From assembly GCF_900172345.1 (NCBI RefSeq), contig NZ_FWFY01000003.1, positions 248,001 to 312,000 of the forward strand: DNA of 64,000 bases. Reading direction: 5' to 3'. Below the pieces are notes generated by a model. That model saw only the letters and a list, made by a program, of their open reading frames with translations, did no database searches and was not told the DNA's origin. Made by a program: the position numbers and the translations under genes. This DNA comes from Limimaricola soesokkakensis. GTDB lineage: Bacteria > Pseudomonadota > Alphaproteobacteria > Rhodobacterales > Rhodobacteraceae. This document shows positions 1-8,275 of this stretch, piece by piece. Each line of letters starts with the position of its first letter. Position 1 is the stretch's first letter.

Positions 1-104
1 GACAGATGTCTTGCTTTTGGCCACCCGTCCGGGCAGATAAGGAATGCGTGTTCTTCTGGAAGCCTTCCGGGGGACATGCGTTCCAAAACCGAGGAGTGCC
101 GCGA

Positions 105-566
105 ATGTCGTTCCAGCCTGACGAGATCGACCGGAAGATCCTGATCGAGTTGCAGCGCGACGCGGGTCGCTCGCTCGACGAGATCGCCAAATCGGTGGGC
201 TCGTCCAAGACCCCGGTGTGGAACCGGATCCGCAAGATGCGCGAGCGCGGCATCATCGGCCCGCAGACCGTGGTGCTCGATGCCGAGGCGCTGGGCTTCG
301 AGGCCTGCTTCTTCGTGCTGATCCGCACCTCGGCGCACGAAGCCGACTGGCAGGCCAAGTTCCTCGCCACGCTGCGCGACCGGCCCGAGGTGCAGGAGGC
401 GCACCGGCTTGCGGGCGATATCGACTACATCCTGAAGGTGCGGGTGCGCAACGCGCGCGCCTATGACGCTTTCTACCAGGCGTTGATCGCCGAAGTGCGG
501 GTGCAGAGCGTCACCGCGCTCCTGTCGATGGAGGAGATCAAGTCGACGGTGGCGCTGCCGCTGTGA
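105..566 (+). CDS. AsnC/Lrp-family transcriptional regulator
   Basis: A 153-residue protein with the Lrp/AsnC layout: an N-terminal winged helix-turn-helix (about residues 5-55, starting IDRKILIELQRDAGRSLDEI) and a C-terminal RAM ligand-binding domain (about 65-145). Such proteins sense amino acids and act as octamers or dimers on DNA. The start at 105 is preferred over an upstream ATG at 6 because GAGGAG lies about 8 nt before it and the protein then begins right before the HTH, as is usual. It converges on the P450 gene 22 bp away; its target is not evident from the neighbours. Family assignment is firm, ligand unknown. Confidence 0.9.
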   Translation: MSFQPDEIDRKILIELQRDAGRSLDEIAKSVGSSKTPVWNRIRKMRERGIIGPQTVVLDAEALGFEACFFVLIRTSAHEADWQAKFLATLRDRPEVQEAHRLAGDIDYILKVRVRNARAYDAFYQALIAEVRVQSVTALLSMEEIKSTVALPL

Positions 567-587
567 TCGGCGGGCGGTGATCCGGCG

Positions 588-1754
588 TCAGAACGCGCGC
601 ACCATCAGTCGCTCCAGCCCGTGGAAGTGGTAGAGGTCCGAGTAGCGCGGCTCTTTGGCCAGCGCCAGATCGGGGCATTGGCGCATCAGCAGGCTCAGCG
701 CGCATTGCATCTCGAGCCGCGCCAGCGGCGCGCCCACGCAGAAATGGATGCCCGCGCCGAAGCCCAGATGCGCCGGGCCACGGCGCGTAGGATCGAAGCG
801 GTGCGGGTCGGGATAGACCTCCGGGTCGCGGTTGGCCGCGCCCAAGAGGCAGGCGATGCGGTCGCCGCGCGAAAAGCGATGGCCGAAGATCTCCAGATCC
901 TCGTAGACCCAGCGGGTGAACATGTGCAGCGGCGGGTCGAGCCGGACCAACTCCTCCACGCAGGGCCCGTCGATCTCGCGGTGGTCATGCATCAACAGGG
1001 TGCGCACCGCGTTGCCCAAGCTATGCACCGTCGCCTCGTGGCCCGCGTTCAGGAGCAGGATGCAGGTCGAGACCAGTTCTTCGGTGCTCAGCTTCTCGCC
1101 CTCCTGCTCGGCGGCGATCAGTTCCGAGATCAGGTCGTCGGCCGGATTGCGGCGCTTTTCGGCGATGTAGACCGCAAGGAAGTCACAGAAGGCCTGCGTC
1201 GCCATCTCGGCGGCGTCCTCCATCGAGCGAGTGCGCTTGGCCTGATACATGCCGACCATCGCGTTGGACCAGGCCAGCAGGTCGTCGGCCCGGCTTTCGG
1301 GCAGGCCCATGAGACGGGCGATGACGATCACAGGCACCTGTCGCGCATAGGCGTCGAGCAGGTCGAACGGACCCTGCGGAAAACCGTCGATCAGCCGGTG
1401 GCACAGCGCCTCGATCTCGGGCGCCAAGGCGTTGACGCGGCGCGAGGTGAAGGCGCGCAGTACCAGCCCGCGCAGCCGCGTATGGGCGGGCGGCTCCAGC
1501 TCAAGCATCGAATGCGCCTCGCAGGCATAGAAGGCGGCAAGATGCTGCGGAATCTCGGGCGCGCGCTCCAGCGGCACCTCGCGGCCCATGCGCCTGTCGC
1601 GCAGGATCGCGGAAACGGCGGCATGCGAGGTAGCGCAGGCCATGTCGTATTCGCTCCAGCGGAACAGCGGCCCCGCCGCCCGTGCCCGGTCATAGAACGG
1701 GTAGGGGTTCTGCACGAAGGCGGGCTCGGTCGGGGATTGGGACAATTCCTGCAT
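588..1754 (-). CDS. Cytochrome P450
   Basis: A soluble bacterial class I type P450 of about 388 residues. Visible motifs (numbering from the start at 1754): the I-helix oxygen-activation motif AGHEAT near 237-242, the K-helix ExxR (ELVR) near 268-271, and the haem-thiolate motif FGAGIHFCVG with the ligand Cys near 339. No membrane anchor. No ferredoxin or ferredoxin reductase gene lies beside it, so redox partners must be encoded elsewhere, and the substrate cannot be inferred. An upstream in-frame ATG at 1817 would overlap the divergent kinase gene further; neither start has a good ribosome site, so the start is uncertain. Confidence 0.93.
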   Translation of the reverse strand: MQELSQSPTEPAFVQNPYPFYDRARAAGPLFRWSEYDMACATSHAAVSAILRDRRMGREVPLERAPEIPQHLAAFYACEAHSMLELEPPAHTRLRGLVLRAFTSRRVNALAPEIEALCHRLIDGFPQGPFDLLDAYARQVPVIVIARLMGLPESRADDLLAWSNAMVGMYQAKRTRSMEDAAEMATQAFCDFLAVYIAEKRRNPADDLISELIAAEQEGEKLSTEELVSTCILLLNAGHEATVHSLGNAVRTLLMHDHREIDGPCVEELVRLDPPLHMFTRWVYEDLEIFGHRFSRGDRIACLLGAANRDPEVYPDPHRFDPTRRGPAHLGFGAGIHFCVGAPLARLEMQCALSLLMRQCPDLALAKEPRYSDLYHFHGLERLMVRAF

Positions 1755-1815
1755 GATCGGGAGGTTGGCCCGTGGCTCTGGCCTTGGCAAGCGCGCAGAC
1801 GATATGATGCGCGTC

Positions 1816-3531
1816 ATGGACGGGTCGCGGATCAGGCGGGCGCTGCGGGTGCTCGGATTTCTAGCACTGGTGGCGGCGCTGGCGCTGGCGGTGCAGCATT
1901 GGGGCTATCGCGCCGCGCTGTCCGAGATGTCGCGACGGGGCGCCTCGGATCTCGCGCTGGCTTCGGACAGGCTCACCAGCGAGTTGCAGCGCTACCGCCA
2001 GCTTTCGGTTCTCACCGCGCGGCATCCCTACCTCGCGCCGCGTCTCGACGGGCCGGATGGCGGGCGGGCCACGGCGCTGCTGCGCCAGACCGCCGACATG
2101 ACCGGCGCGCTCGACATCGTGCTGCTGGACCGGTTCGGTCGGCAGATCGCGGCGGCCGGTTCCGTGGCACGGCGCGGCGATGCCGGCACGCCGTGGTTCG
2201 AGCGGGCGATGGACGGGGCACTTGGCGTCGCGCATCTGTCGAGCCGCCGTTACGGGCGGCGGATTTTCCTCTTCGCCGCGCCGATCTTCTCGCCCGACGG
2301 GCCGGTCGCGGGCGCCGTGGTGGTGGTCACCGATGTCGAGGCGATCGAGGCGGGCTGGCGCGGCGATCCGCCGGCGCTGTTCTTCACCGATGATGCGGGA
2401 GAGGTCTTCGTCTCGAACCGCTCCGAGCTGGTCGGGCGCAGCGATCTGGGGCTAGTCGGGCGCGTCCGCGAGGCCGGGCACGAGATCTGGCGAATGCGCG
2501 CCGGGCCTTATCTGCCCGAGCGGGGCCTGCACCTGTCGCAGCCCTTGCCGGTGATCGGCCTGACCGGCGAGGCGCTTCTCGACACCGCGCCCGCGCGCCG
2601 CATCGCGCTCTTGCAGGCCTCTGCGGCGGCGGCGCTCTGCCTCGCCTTCGGGGCGCTGCTGTTCCTTGCCACGATCCGGCGGCACACGCTGGCACGCGCC
2701 AATGCCCGGCTCGAGGAGCGGGTGGCGCGGCGCACGGTGGCGTTGCAGGCGGTCAATGCCAGCCTGCAGCGCGAGGTGGCCGAACGCGCCGCCGCCGAGG
2801 CGCGGCTCAGGCGCGCGCAGGCCGATCTGGTGCAGGCGGGCAAGCTCTCGGCGCTGGGCCAGATGTCGGCCGGGATCAGCCATGAGCTGAACCAGCCGCT
2901 GATGGCGATCCGCAGCTTTGCCGAGAATGCCGAGACCTTCCTCTCGCGTGGCAATGCGGAAGCGGCGGGCCGCAATCTCGAACGGATATCCGAGCTGGCG
3001 CGCCGCATGGGCCGGATCATCCGCAACCTGCGCGCATTCGCCCGGCAGGAAAGCGCGGCGGTGGTCGAAGTGGACCTCGTGGCGGTCGTGGAGGCGGCGC
3101 TGGAGATGGCGATGGCGCGGGCACGGCAGGCCGAGGTGACCGTGGACTGGACCCCGCCGAAGGCGTCGGTCCCAGTGCGCGGTGGCGAGGTGCGGCTGCA
3201 GCAGGTGGTGCTGAACCTCATGGGTAACGCGATCGACGCGATGGAAGGGCGCGAGGAAAAGCGGCTCGCGATCGAGATCGCGCAACTGGGCGACCGGGCC
3301 CGTCTCACGGTGCGCGACACCGGGCCCGGCATCGGCGAGCCGGACCGGATCTTCGATCCGTTCTACACCACCAAGGAGGTCGGCGCCTCCGAGGGGATGG
3401 GCCTCGGGCTCTCGATCTCCTATGGGCTCGTGCAGAGCTTCGGCGGCGCGATCCGGGGCCGCAACCACGAGGAGGGCGGGGCCGAGTTCACCGTGGAACT
3501 CGATCTCGCGAAGGCAAGCGAGGCGGCATGA
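1816..3531 (+). CDS. dctB: DctB-like sensor histidine kinase
   Basis: A membrane sensor kinase of about 571 residues. Two transmembrane segments (about 12-27 and 264-286) flank a periplasmic sensor region of roughly 235 residues, as in the DctB family that senses C4-dicarboxylates. A coiled linker follows, then the dimerisation/phosphoacceptor region with GISHELNQPLMAIRSF (His about 356) and an HATPase domain with N box (NLMGNAIDAM), DTGPGIG and GMGLGLSIS. Its stop overlaps the response-regulator start by ATGA, so the two are translationally coupled. Context (a TRAP transporter follows) supports succinate/malate/fumarate sensing. Start codons at 1804, 1807 and 1816 are all possible; the longest open frame begins at 1753, inside the P450 start. 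Confidence 0.9.
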   Translation: MDGSRIRRALRVLGFLALVAALALAVQHWGYRAALSEMSRRGASDLALASDRLTSELQRYRQLSVLTARHPYLAPRLDGPDGGRATALLRQTADMTGALDIVLLDRFGRQIAAAGSVARRGDAGTPWFERAMDGALGVAHLSSRRYGRRIFLFAAPIFSPDGPVAGAVVVVTDVEAIEAGWRGDPPALFFTDDAGEVFVSNRSELVGRSDLGLVGRVREAGHEIWRMRAGPYLPERGLHLSQPLPVIGLTGEALLDTAPARRIALLQASAAAALCLAFGALLFLATIRRHTLARANARLEERVARRTVALQAVNASLQREVAERAAAEARLRRAQADLVQAGKLSALGQMSAGISHELNQPLMAIRSFAENAETFLSRGNAEAAGRNLERISELARRMGRIIRNLRAFARQESAAVVEVDLVAVVEAALEMAMARARQAEVTVDWTPPKASVPVRGGEVRLQQVVLNLMGNAIDAMEGREEKRLAIEIAQLGDRARLTVRDTGPGIGEPDRIFDPFYTTKEVGASEGMGLGLSISYGLVQSFGGAIRGRNHEEGGAEFTVELDLAKASEAA

Positions 3532-4775
3532 CGAAGCGGGTGTTGCTGGTCGATGACGACCGCGAGGTGCGCGAGGCGCTGGGCCAGACGTTGGAGCTCG
3601 CCGATCTGGAGCCGATCCTCGCGGGCTCCTACGTCGCGGCCAAGGATCATATCACGCCGGGCTTCGACGGGGTGATCGTCACCGACATCCGGATGCCGGG
3701 GCGCGACGGATTCCACCTGCTGGAGCGCGCCCGCGAGGTCGATCCCGAGCTGCCCGTGATCCTGCTGACCGGCGAAGGCGACATCCCGATGGCAGTGCGG
3801 GCTATGGAGCAGGGCGCGCATGCGTTTCTTGAAAAGCCCTGCGGCCCCAAGGAGTTCGTCGCCGCTGTGCGGCAGGCGCTGGGCCTGCGCGCGGAGGTGC
3901 TGGCGGCGCGCCGGGCGCGGGCGGCGAGTGTCGCGGGCGACGCGGCATCCCGGATGCTGGTCGGCCGCTCGGCCCAGGCCGAGGCGATGCGCGAGCGCGT
4001 GCGGGCGATCGCACGGGCCTCGGCCGAAGCACTGGTCTGCGGCCCGCCCGGCAGCGGTACTTCCAAGGTGGCCGAGGTGATCCACCTGCTCTCGGCCTCG
4101 GCCCGCGCGCCCTTCGTCAAGCGCACCGGCGCGGCGCTCGACGAGGCCGGGCTCGCGGCGGCGATAGAGGAAGCGGGCGGCGGCACGCTCTATATCGACG
4201 AGGTCACGACGCTGCCGCCGGGCACGCAATACGCGCTTCTGGGTCGGCTCGAGGGCGGCGATGCCCGCCCGCGCGTGCTGGGCGGCAGCACCCGCGATCC
4301 GGGGGCAGAGGCCGAGGCCGGGCGGCTCAACCCCGAACTGTTCTGGCGGCTCGACCTAATGCGCGTCACCATTCCGCCGCTGCGCGAGAGGCCCGACGAC
4401 ATCCCGGTGCTGTTCCGGCACTATGTCGCGCAAGCCTGCGAGCAGGCCAACCTCCCCATGCCCGAGATCGATCCCGACCTGCTGGCCCGGCTGATGGCGC
4501 GCGATTGGCCGGGCAACGCGCGGGCCCTCACCAGCGTGGCGATGCGGGTGGCGATGGGGCTCGATCCTGGCCTCGACGAACCCGCGTCGGAGAACGAAGG
4601 GGGCGGCCTCGCCGAGCAGCTTGCCCGGGTCGAGCGGTCGCTGTTGATCGAGGCGCTGCGCCGGCATGGCGGCCACGCCACCCGGACCGCCGAGGCGCTG
4701 AAACTGCCGCGCAAGACCTTTTACGACAAGCTCGGCCGCCACGGCCTGCGGGCCGAGGACTATCGTCGCGACTGA
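3528..4775 (+). CDS. dctD: DctD-like response regulator with degenerate AAA+ domain
   Basis: An NtrC-family regulator of 415 residues: receiver domain (1-120, phosphoacceptor Asp53, Lys103 region FLEKP), AAA+ domain (about 143-310), and a C-terminal Fis-type helix-turn-helix (about 370-412). The AAA+ domain is degenerate. The Walker A stretch reads GPPGSGTS at 172-179, with Thr where the lysine belongs, and the segment that normally carries the sigma-54-contacting GAFTGA loop is missing: only about 20 residues separate FVKRTGAAL from the Walker B GGGTLYIDEV. The arginine-finger region (FWRLDLMRVTIPPLRER) is kept. Such loop-less relatives are known among alphaproteobacterial NtrC proteins that work with sigma-70. 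It probably binds the dyads at 4777-4827 and controls dctPQM. Confidence 0.9.
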   Translation: MTKRVLLVDDDREVREALGQTLELADLEPILAGSYVAAKDHITPGFDGVIVTDIRMPGRDGFHLLERAREVDPELPVILLTGEGDIPMAVRAMEQGAHAFLEKPCGPKEFVAAVRQALGLRAEVLAARRARAASVAGDAASRMLVGRSAQAEAMRERVRAIARASAEALVCGPPGSGTSKVAEVIHLLSASARAPFVKRTGAALDEAGLAAAIEEAGGGTLYIDEVTTLPPGTQYALLGRLEGGDARPRVLGGSTRDPGAEAEAGRLNPELFWRLDLMRVTIPPLRERPDDIPVLFRHYVAQACEQANLPMPEIDPDLLARLMARDWPGNARALTSVAMRVAMGLDPGLDEPASENEGGGLAEQLARVERSLLIEALRRHGGHATRTAEALKLPRKTFYDKLGRHGLRAEDYRRD

Positions 4776-4776
4776 C

Positions 4777-4827
4777 TGTGCGGATTGTCGCACAGTCTTT
4801 AGGCAAAGGTGTGCGGAACACCGCGCA
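4777..4827 (+). promoter_or_regulatory. Two tandem dyad operators upstream of dctP
   Basis: Two 18-bp dyads begin right after the dctD stop codon: TGTGCGGATTGTCGCACA at 4777-4794 and TGTGCGGAACACCGCGCA at 4810-4827. They share TGTGCGGA....CGCRCA and are offset by 33 bp, about three helical turns, so they face the same side of the DNA. Placement about 110-140 bp before the likely dctP promoter suits upstream activator sites for the Fis-type DNA-binding domain of the neighbouring regulator. That DctD binds them is inference. Confidence 0.7.
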
Positions 4828-4939
4828 GCCTTCGGGCGCGACCAGGATTCCATACCTTAGGAATGTTCCCTAAGATTATAGAACTACATGACTTTATGAC
4901 TTGTGAGGTGATGCGCAGTTTCCCGCTTGAGCGGTAGGC

Positions 4940-4955
4940 GGGGTGCCTGTTTGCT
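4940..4955 (+). promoter_or_regulatory. Weak candidate -24/-12 element before dctP
   Basis: GG at 4941-4942 and GC at 4953-4954 have the ten-base spacing of a sigma-54 promoter, and the downstream half reads TTGCT as in the consensus. The upstream half matches only the GG. The position would give a leader of about 30 nt. This fits poorly with the regulator lacking GAFTGA, so a sigma-70 promoter elsewhere in 4828-4980 is equally possible. Confidence 0.25.
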
Positions 4956-4993
4956 CGGCGCCGACGAAACAGAAGTCTCATGGGAGGAGACGC

Positions 4994-5998
4994 ATGAAAT
5001 ACCTTTCCCTCGCCGCCACCGCCGCGGCGCTGAGCATTGTCGCGCAGGCCGCACAGGCCGATCCGATGGGCTGCGACGCCGGTGAGACCGTGGTGAAGTT
5101 CAGCCATGTCACCAACACCGACAAGCACCCCAAGGGCATCGCCGCCGAGCTTCTCAAGACCCGCGTCAACGAGGAGATGGACGGCACGATGTGCATGGAG
5201 GTCTTCCCGAACTCCACGCTCTATACCGACGAGCAGGTGATCGAGGCGATGCTGCGCGGCGACGTGCAGATGGCCGCCCCGTCGCTGTCGCTGTTCGAGT
5301 CGATCACCAAGGCCTACCGCCTGTTCGACCTGCCGTTCCTGTTCGATGACATCGCCGCCGTCGACGCCTTCCAGGCCTCCGAGGACGGCCAGGAGATGCT
5401 CAACAAGATGCAGCGCCGTGGCGTGCAGGGTCTGGGCTTCTGGCACAACGGCATGAAGCAGATGTCGGCCAACAAGCCGCTGCTGGAGCCGACCGACGCC
5501 CAAGGTCTGAAGTTCCGGGTCCAGCCCTCCGACGTGCTGGTGGCGCAGATGGAGGCGCTCGGCGCCAGCCCGCAGCCGATGGCCTTCGCCGAGGTCTACG
5601 GCGCGCTGCAGACCGGCGTCGTCGATGGTCAGGAGAACACCTGGTCGAACATCTACGGCCAGAAGTTCTTCGAGGTGCAGGACGGCATCACCGAGACCAA
5701 CCACGGCGTGCTCGACTACATGGTCGTGGCGAGCGTCGACTTCCTCGACAGCCTCGACCCGGCGGTGCGTGAGCAGCTGGTGACGATCACCGAGGAGGTG
5801 ACCGCCGAGCGCAACGCCGCCGTCACCCAGGTCGACGAGGAGGCGCGTCAGGCGATCCTCGACGCCGGCGGCGAGATCCGCGAGCTGACCGAGGAGCAGC
5901 GCGCGGCCTGGGTCGAGACCATGAAGCCGGTCTGGGCACAGTTCGAGGACGAGGTCGGCGCCGACATGATCGAGGCGGCGCAGAACGCCGGCAAGTAA
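4994..5998 (+). CDS. dctP: TRAP transporter substrate-binding protein DctP
   Basis: A periplasmic binding protein of 334 residues for C4-dicarboxylates. A signal peptide (MKYLSLAATAAALSIVAQAAQA) ends near residue 22. The DctP-family core follows, with KFRVQPSDVLVAQMEALGA and the signature region around FAEVYGALQTGVVDGQEN, which contains the helix contacting ligand and membrane partners. GGGAGGAGA at 4982-4990 gives a very strong ribosome site. It is first in a dctPQM operon and is separated from dctQ by a strong stem-loop, an arrangement that allows the binding protein to be made in excess. Confidence 0.95.
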   Translation: MKYLSLAATAAALSIVAQAAQADPMGCDAGETVVKFSHVTNTDKHPKGIAAELLKTRVNEEMDGTMCMEVFPNSTLYTDEQVIEAMLRGDVQMAAPSLSLFESITKAYRLFDLPFLFDDIAAVDAFQASEDGQEMLNKMQRRGVQGLGFWHNGMKQMSANKPLLEPTDAQGLKFRVQPSDVLVAQMEALGASPQPMAFAEVYGALQTGVVDGQENTWSNIYGQKFFEVQDGITETNHGVLDYMVVASVDFLDSLDPAVREQLVTITEEVTAERNAAVTQVDEEARQAILDAGGEIRELTEEQRAAWVETMKPVWAQFEDEVGADMIEAAQNAGK

Positions 5999-6016
5999 GC
6001 CCGCGCGATCGGGGCA

Positions 6017-6048
6017 GGGGCCGGGCCGCCGCCATGCGGCCCGGCCCC
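6017..6048 (+). terminator. Perfect 13-bp stem-loop between dctP and dctQ
   Basis: GGGGCCGGGCCGC (6017-6029) pairs perfectly with GCGGCCCGGCCCC (6036-6048) across a 6-nt loop. No T run follows, so it is not a classical terminator. It sits in the 89-bp gap between dctP and dctQ and most likely attenuates read-through or protects the 3' end of the dctP message, giving more binding protein than membrane subunits. Confidence 0.75.
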
Positions 6049-6087
6049 TCGCTTATCCGCAACACCGAACACGAAGGGACACGGGGG

Positions 6088-6780
6088 ATGAACGCCGTCC
6101 ACAGCAGGCCCGGCAGGGGCCGTTTCGGGCGCATCGTCGAGGAGTTCGAGGAAGGCATGATCGCCTTCCTGCTCGGCGCGATGACGCTGCTCACCTGCAC
6201 CAACGTCATCATGCGTTACGGCTTCAACAGCTCGATCATCTGGAGCCTCGAGACGGTGCTGACGCTGTTCGCATGGCTGGTGCTGTTCGGCATCGCCTAC
6301 GGCTTCAAGATCACCGCGCATCTGGGCGTGGACGCGGTCATCAACCTGCTTCCCAAGCGCGGTCGCCGGATCGTCGCGCTCGTCGCCTGCGCCGCTTCGC
6401 TGGCCTATGGCGTGCTGCTGCTGAAGGGGGCTTGGGATTACTGGGCACCCTTCGCGGACTTGCCCAAGACCACCGGTATCTGGCTGCCCACCGGCTTCGA
6501 CACGCAGGCGCGCACCACGTCCTATTTCGAGACCGACCAAATCCCGATGTTCGACTGGCTGCGCTTCCTCGAAGGCTGGATCAACTACGACGAGCGCTAC
6601 TCCAAGATGCCGCGCGTCATTCCCTACCTGATCCTACCGATCTCGGCCGCCCTGATCCTGTTCCGCCTGATCCAGGCCACGATCCGCATCTGGAAGGGCG
6701 AATCCGAGAGCCTGATCGTCAGCCACGAAGCCGAGGACGCGGTCGCCGACGCCGCGCATCTGAACCGGGAGCTCTCCTGA
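6088..6780 (+). CDS. dctQ: TRAP transporter small permease DctQ
   Basis: A 230-residue membrane protein, the small integral subunit of the dicarboxylate TRAP system. Hydrophobic segments are visible at roughly 25-48, 58-80, 98-118 and 185-205, as in the four-helix DctQ family; the loop between helices 3 and 4 is long, which is usual for C4-dicarboxylate members. GGGGG lies directly before the ATG. It is followed two bases later by dctM, so the two membrane subunits are co-translated. DctQ bridges the large permease and the binding protein. Confidence 0.92.
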   Translation: MNAVHSRPGRGRFGRIVEEFEEGMIAFLLGAMTLLTCTNVIMRYGFNSSIIWSLETVLTLFAWLVLFGIAYGFKITAHLGVDAVINLLPKRGRRIVALVACAASLAYGVLLLKGAWDYWAPFADLPKTTGIWLPTGFDTQARTTSYFETDQIPMFDWLRFLEGWINYDERYSKMPRVIPYLILPISAALILFRLIQATIRIWKGESESLIVSHEAEDAVADAAHLNRELS

Positions 6781-6782
6781 CC

Positions 6783-8210
6783 ATGGAAGTCGTCTTTCTC
6801 TTCCTGATGATCGTGGGCCTGCTGCTGATCGGCGTGCCGATCGCCATCGCGCTGGGCCTGTCCTCGATCGTCTTCCAGCTCATGTTCTCCGAGACCTCGC
6901 TGGCCTCGATCGCGCAGTCGCTCTACCAGTCCATGGCGGGCCATCCCTCGTTGCTGGCCATTCCCTTCTTTATCCTTGCCTCCTCCTTCATGTCGACCGG
7001 CGGCGTGGCGCAGCGGATCATTCGTTTCGCCATCGCCTGCGTCGGCCATCTCAAGGGCGGTCTCGCCATCGCGGGCGTGCTGGCCTGCATGATGTTCGCC
7101 GCCCTCTCGGGCTCATCGCCGGCCACCGTGGTCGCGATCGGCTCGATCGTCATCGCGGCGATGCGGCAGGTGGGCTACACCCGCGAATTCGCCGCCGGTG
7201 TCATCTGCAACGCTGGCACGCTGGGCATCCTGATCCCGCCCTCGATCGTGATGGTGGTCTATGCCTCGGCCACCGATGTCTCTGTCGGCCGGATGTTCCT
7301 CGCGGGCGTGATCCCCGGCATCCTCGCCGGTGTCATGCTGATGATCACCATCTATGTCATGGCGCGGATCAAGGACATGCCGGCGGGCGAGTGGCTTGGC
7401 TGGGGTGAGATATGGGCCAGCTTCCGCGAGGCGTTCTGGGGGCTGTTCCTGATCGCGATCATCATGGGCGGCATCTATGGCCACCCTTGGATCGACTTCT
7501 CGGCCAGCTTCCCGATCGTCTGGGCACCGGGCGCCTTCACCCCGACCGAGGCCGCTGCCGTTGCCGCCGTCTATGCGTTCCTCGTCGCGACCTTCGTCTA
7601 TCGCGACATGGGGCCGCTCGCGGCCCGCGAAAAGGGCGGCAAGCCGACGCCGCTCTACCGCGCGCCATGGGCGCTGGGCACCGGCTTCATCCACCGCGAT
7701 ACACGCGCCACGTTGTTCGAGGCGGGCAAGCTGACCATCGTGCTGATGTTCATCATCGCCAACGCGCTGATCCTCAAGCACGTGCTGACCGACGAGCAGA
7801 TCCCGCAGCACATCGCCGAGGCGCTGCTGGGCGCCGGTCTCGGCCCGATCACCTTCCTGATCGTGGTGAACGTGATCCTGCTGATCGGCGGCCAGTTCAT
7901 GGAGCCCTCGGGGCTTCTGGTGATCGTCGCGCCGCTGGTGTTCCCGATCGCGATCCAGCTCGGCATCGACCCGATCCATCTGGGCATCATCATGGTGGTG
8001 AACATGGAGATCGGCATGATCACTCCGCCGGTGGGTCTCAACCTCTTCGTCACCTCCGGCGTGGCCGGCATGTCGGTGATGGGCGTGGTGCGCGCGGCGT
8101 TGCCCTTCCTCGCCGTGTTGGGCGTGTTCCTGCTGATCATCACCTACGTGCCGTGGATCTCCACCGTGCTGCCCAATGCCACGATGGGTCCGGAGATCAT
8201 CGTCAACTGA
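6783..8210 (+). CDS. dctM: TRAP transporter large permease DctM
   Basis: A 475-residue polytopic membrane protein of the DctM family, the Na+-coupled transport channel. Family hallmarks are visible: ALSGSSPATVVAIGSI, GTLGILIPPSIVMVVYA, and near the C terminus ITPPVGLNLFV, with a dozen hydrophobic segments. It is somewhat longer than typical because of a hydrophilic loop around residues 275-310 (YRDMGPLAAREKGG...). It is the last gene of dctPQM and is followed by a bidirectional terminator. With dctP and dctQ it takes up succinate, malate and fumarate. Confidence 0.95.
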   Translation: MEVVFLFLMIVGLLLIGVPIAIALGLSSIVFQLMFSETSLASIAQSLYQSMAGHPSLLAIPFFILASSFMSTGGVAQRIIRFAIACVGHLKGGLAIAGVLACMMFAALSGSSPATVVAIGSIVIAAMRQVGYTREFAAGVICNAGTLGILIPPSIVMVVYASATDVSVGRMFLAGVIPGILAGVMLMITIYVMARIKDMPAGEWLGWGEIWASFREAFWGLFLIAIIMGGIYGHPWIDFSASFPIVWAPGAFTPTEAAAVAAVYAFLVATFVYRDMGPLAAREKGGKPTPLYRAPWALGTGFIHRDTRATLFEAGKLTIVLMFIIANALILKHVLTDEQIPQHIAEALLGAGLGPITFLIVVNVILLIGGQFMEPSGLLVIVAPLVFPIAIQLGIDPIHLGIIMVVNMEIGMITPPVGLNLFVTSGVAGMSVMGVVRAALPFLAVLGVFLLIITYVPWISTVLPNATMGPEIIVN

Positions 8211-8231
8211 CGCGCAAGGCCAGAAATGCAA

Positions 8232-8255
8232 AAGGGCGCCCCGAGGGGCGCCCTT
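8232..8255. terminator. Bidirectional intrinsic terminator (dctM/tpiA)
   Basis: AAGGGCGCCCC and GGGGCGCCCTT form an 11-bp stem with a 2-base GA centre. T-rich tracts follow on both strands (CTTTTTAT on plus, CTTTTGCATTTC on minus), so it can end both dctM and the convergent tpiA. Confidence 0.9.
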
Positions 8256-8275
8256 TTTATTGGCGGATGCATCGC

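Noticed and set aside
4853-4874. Imperfect dyad CTTAGGAA...TTCCCTAAG upstream of dctP
   Set aside because: Arms differ in length and there is no matching second copy; it may be part of a promoter but cannot be supported as an operator.
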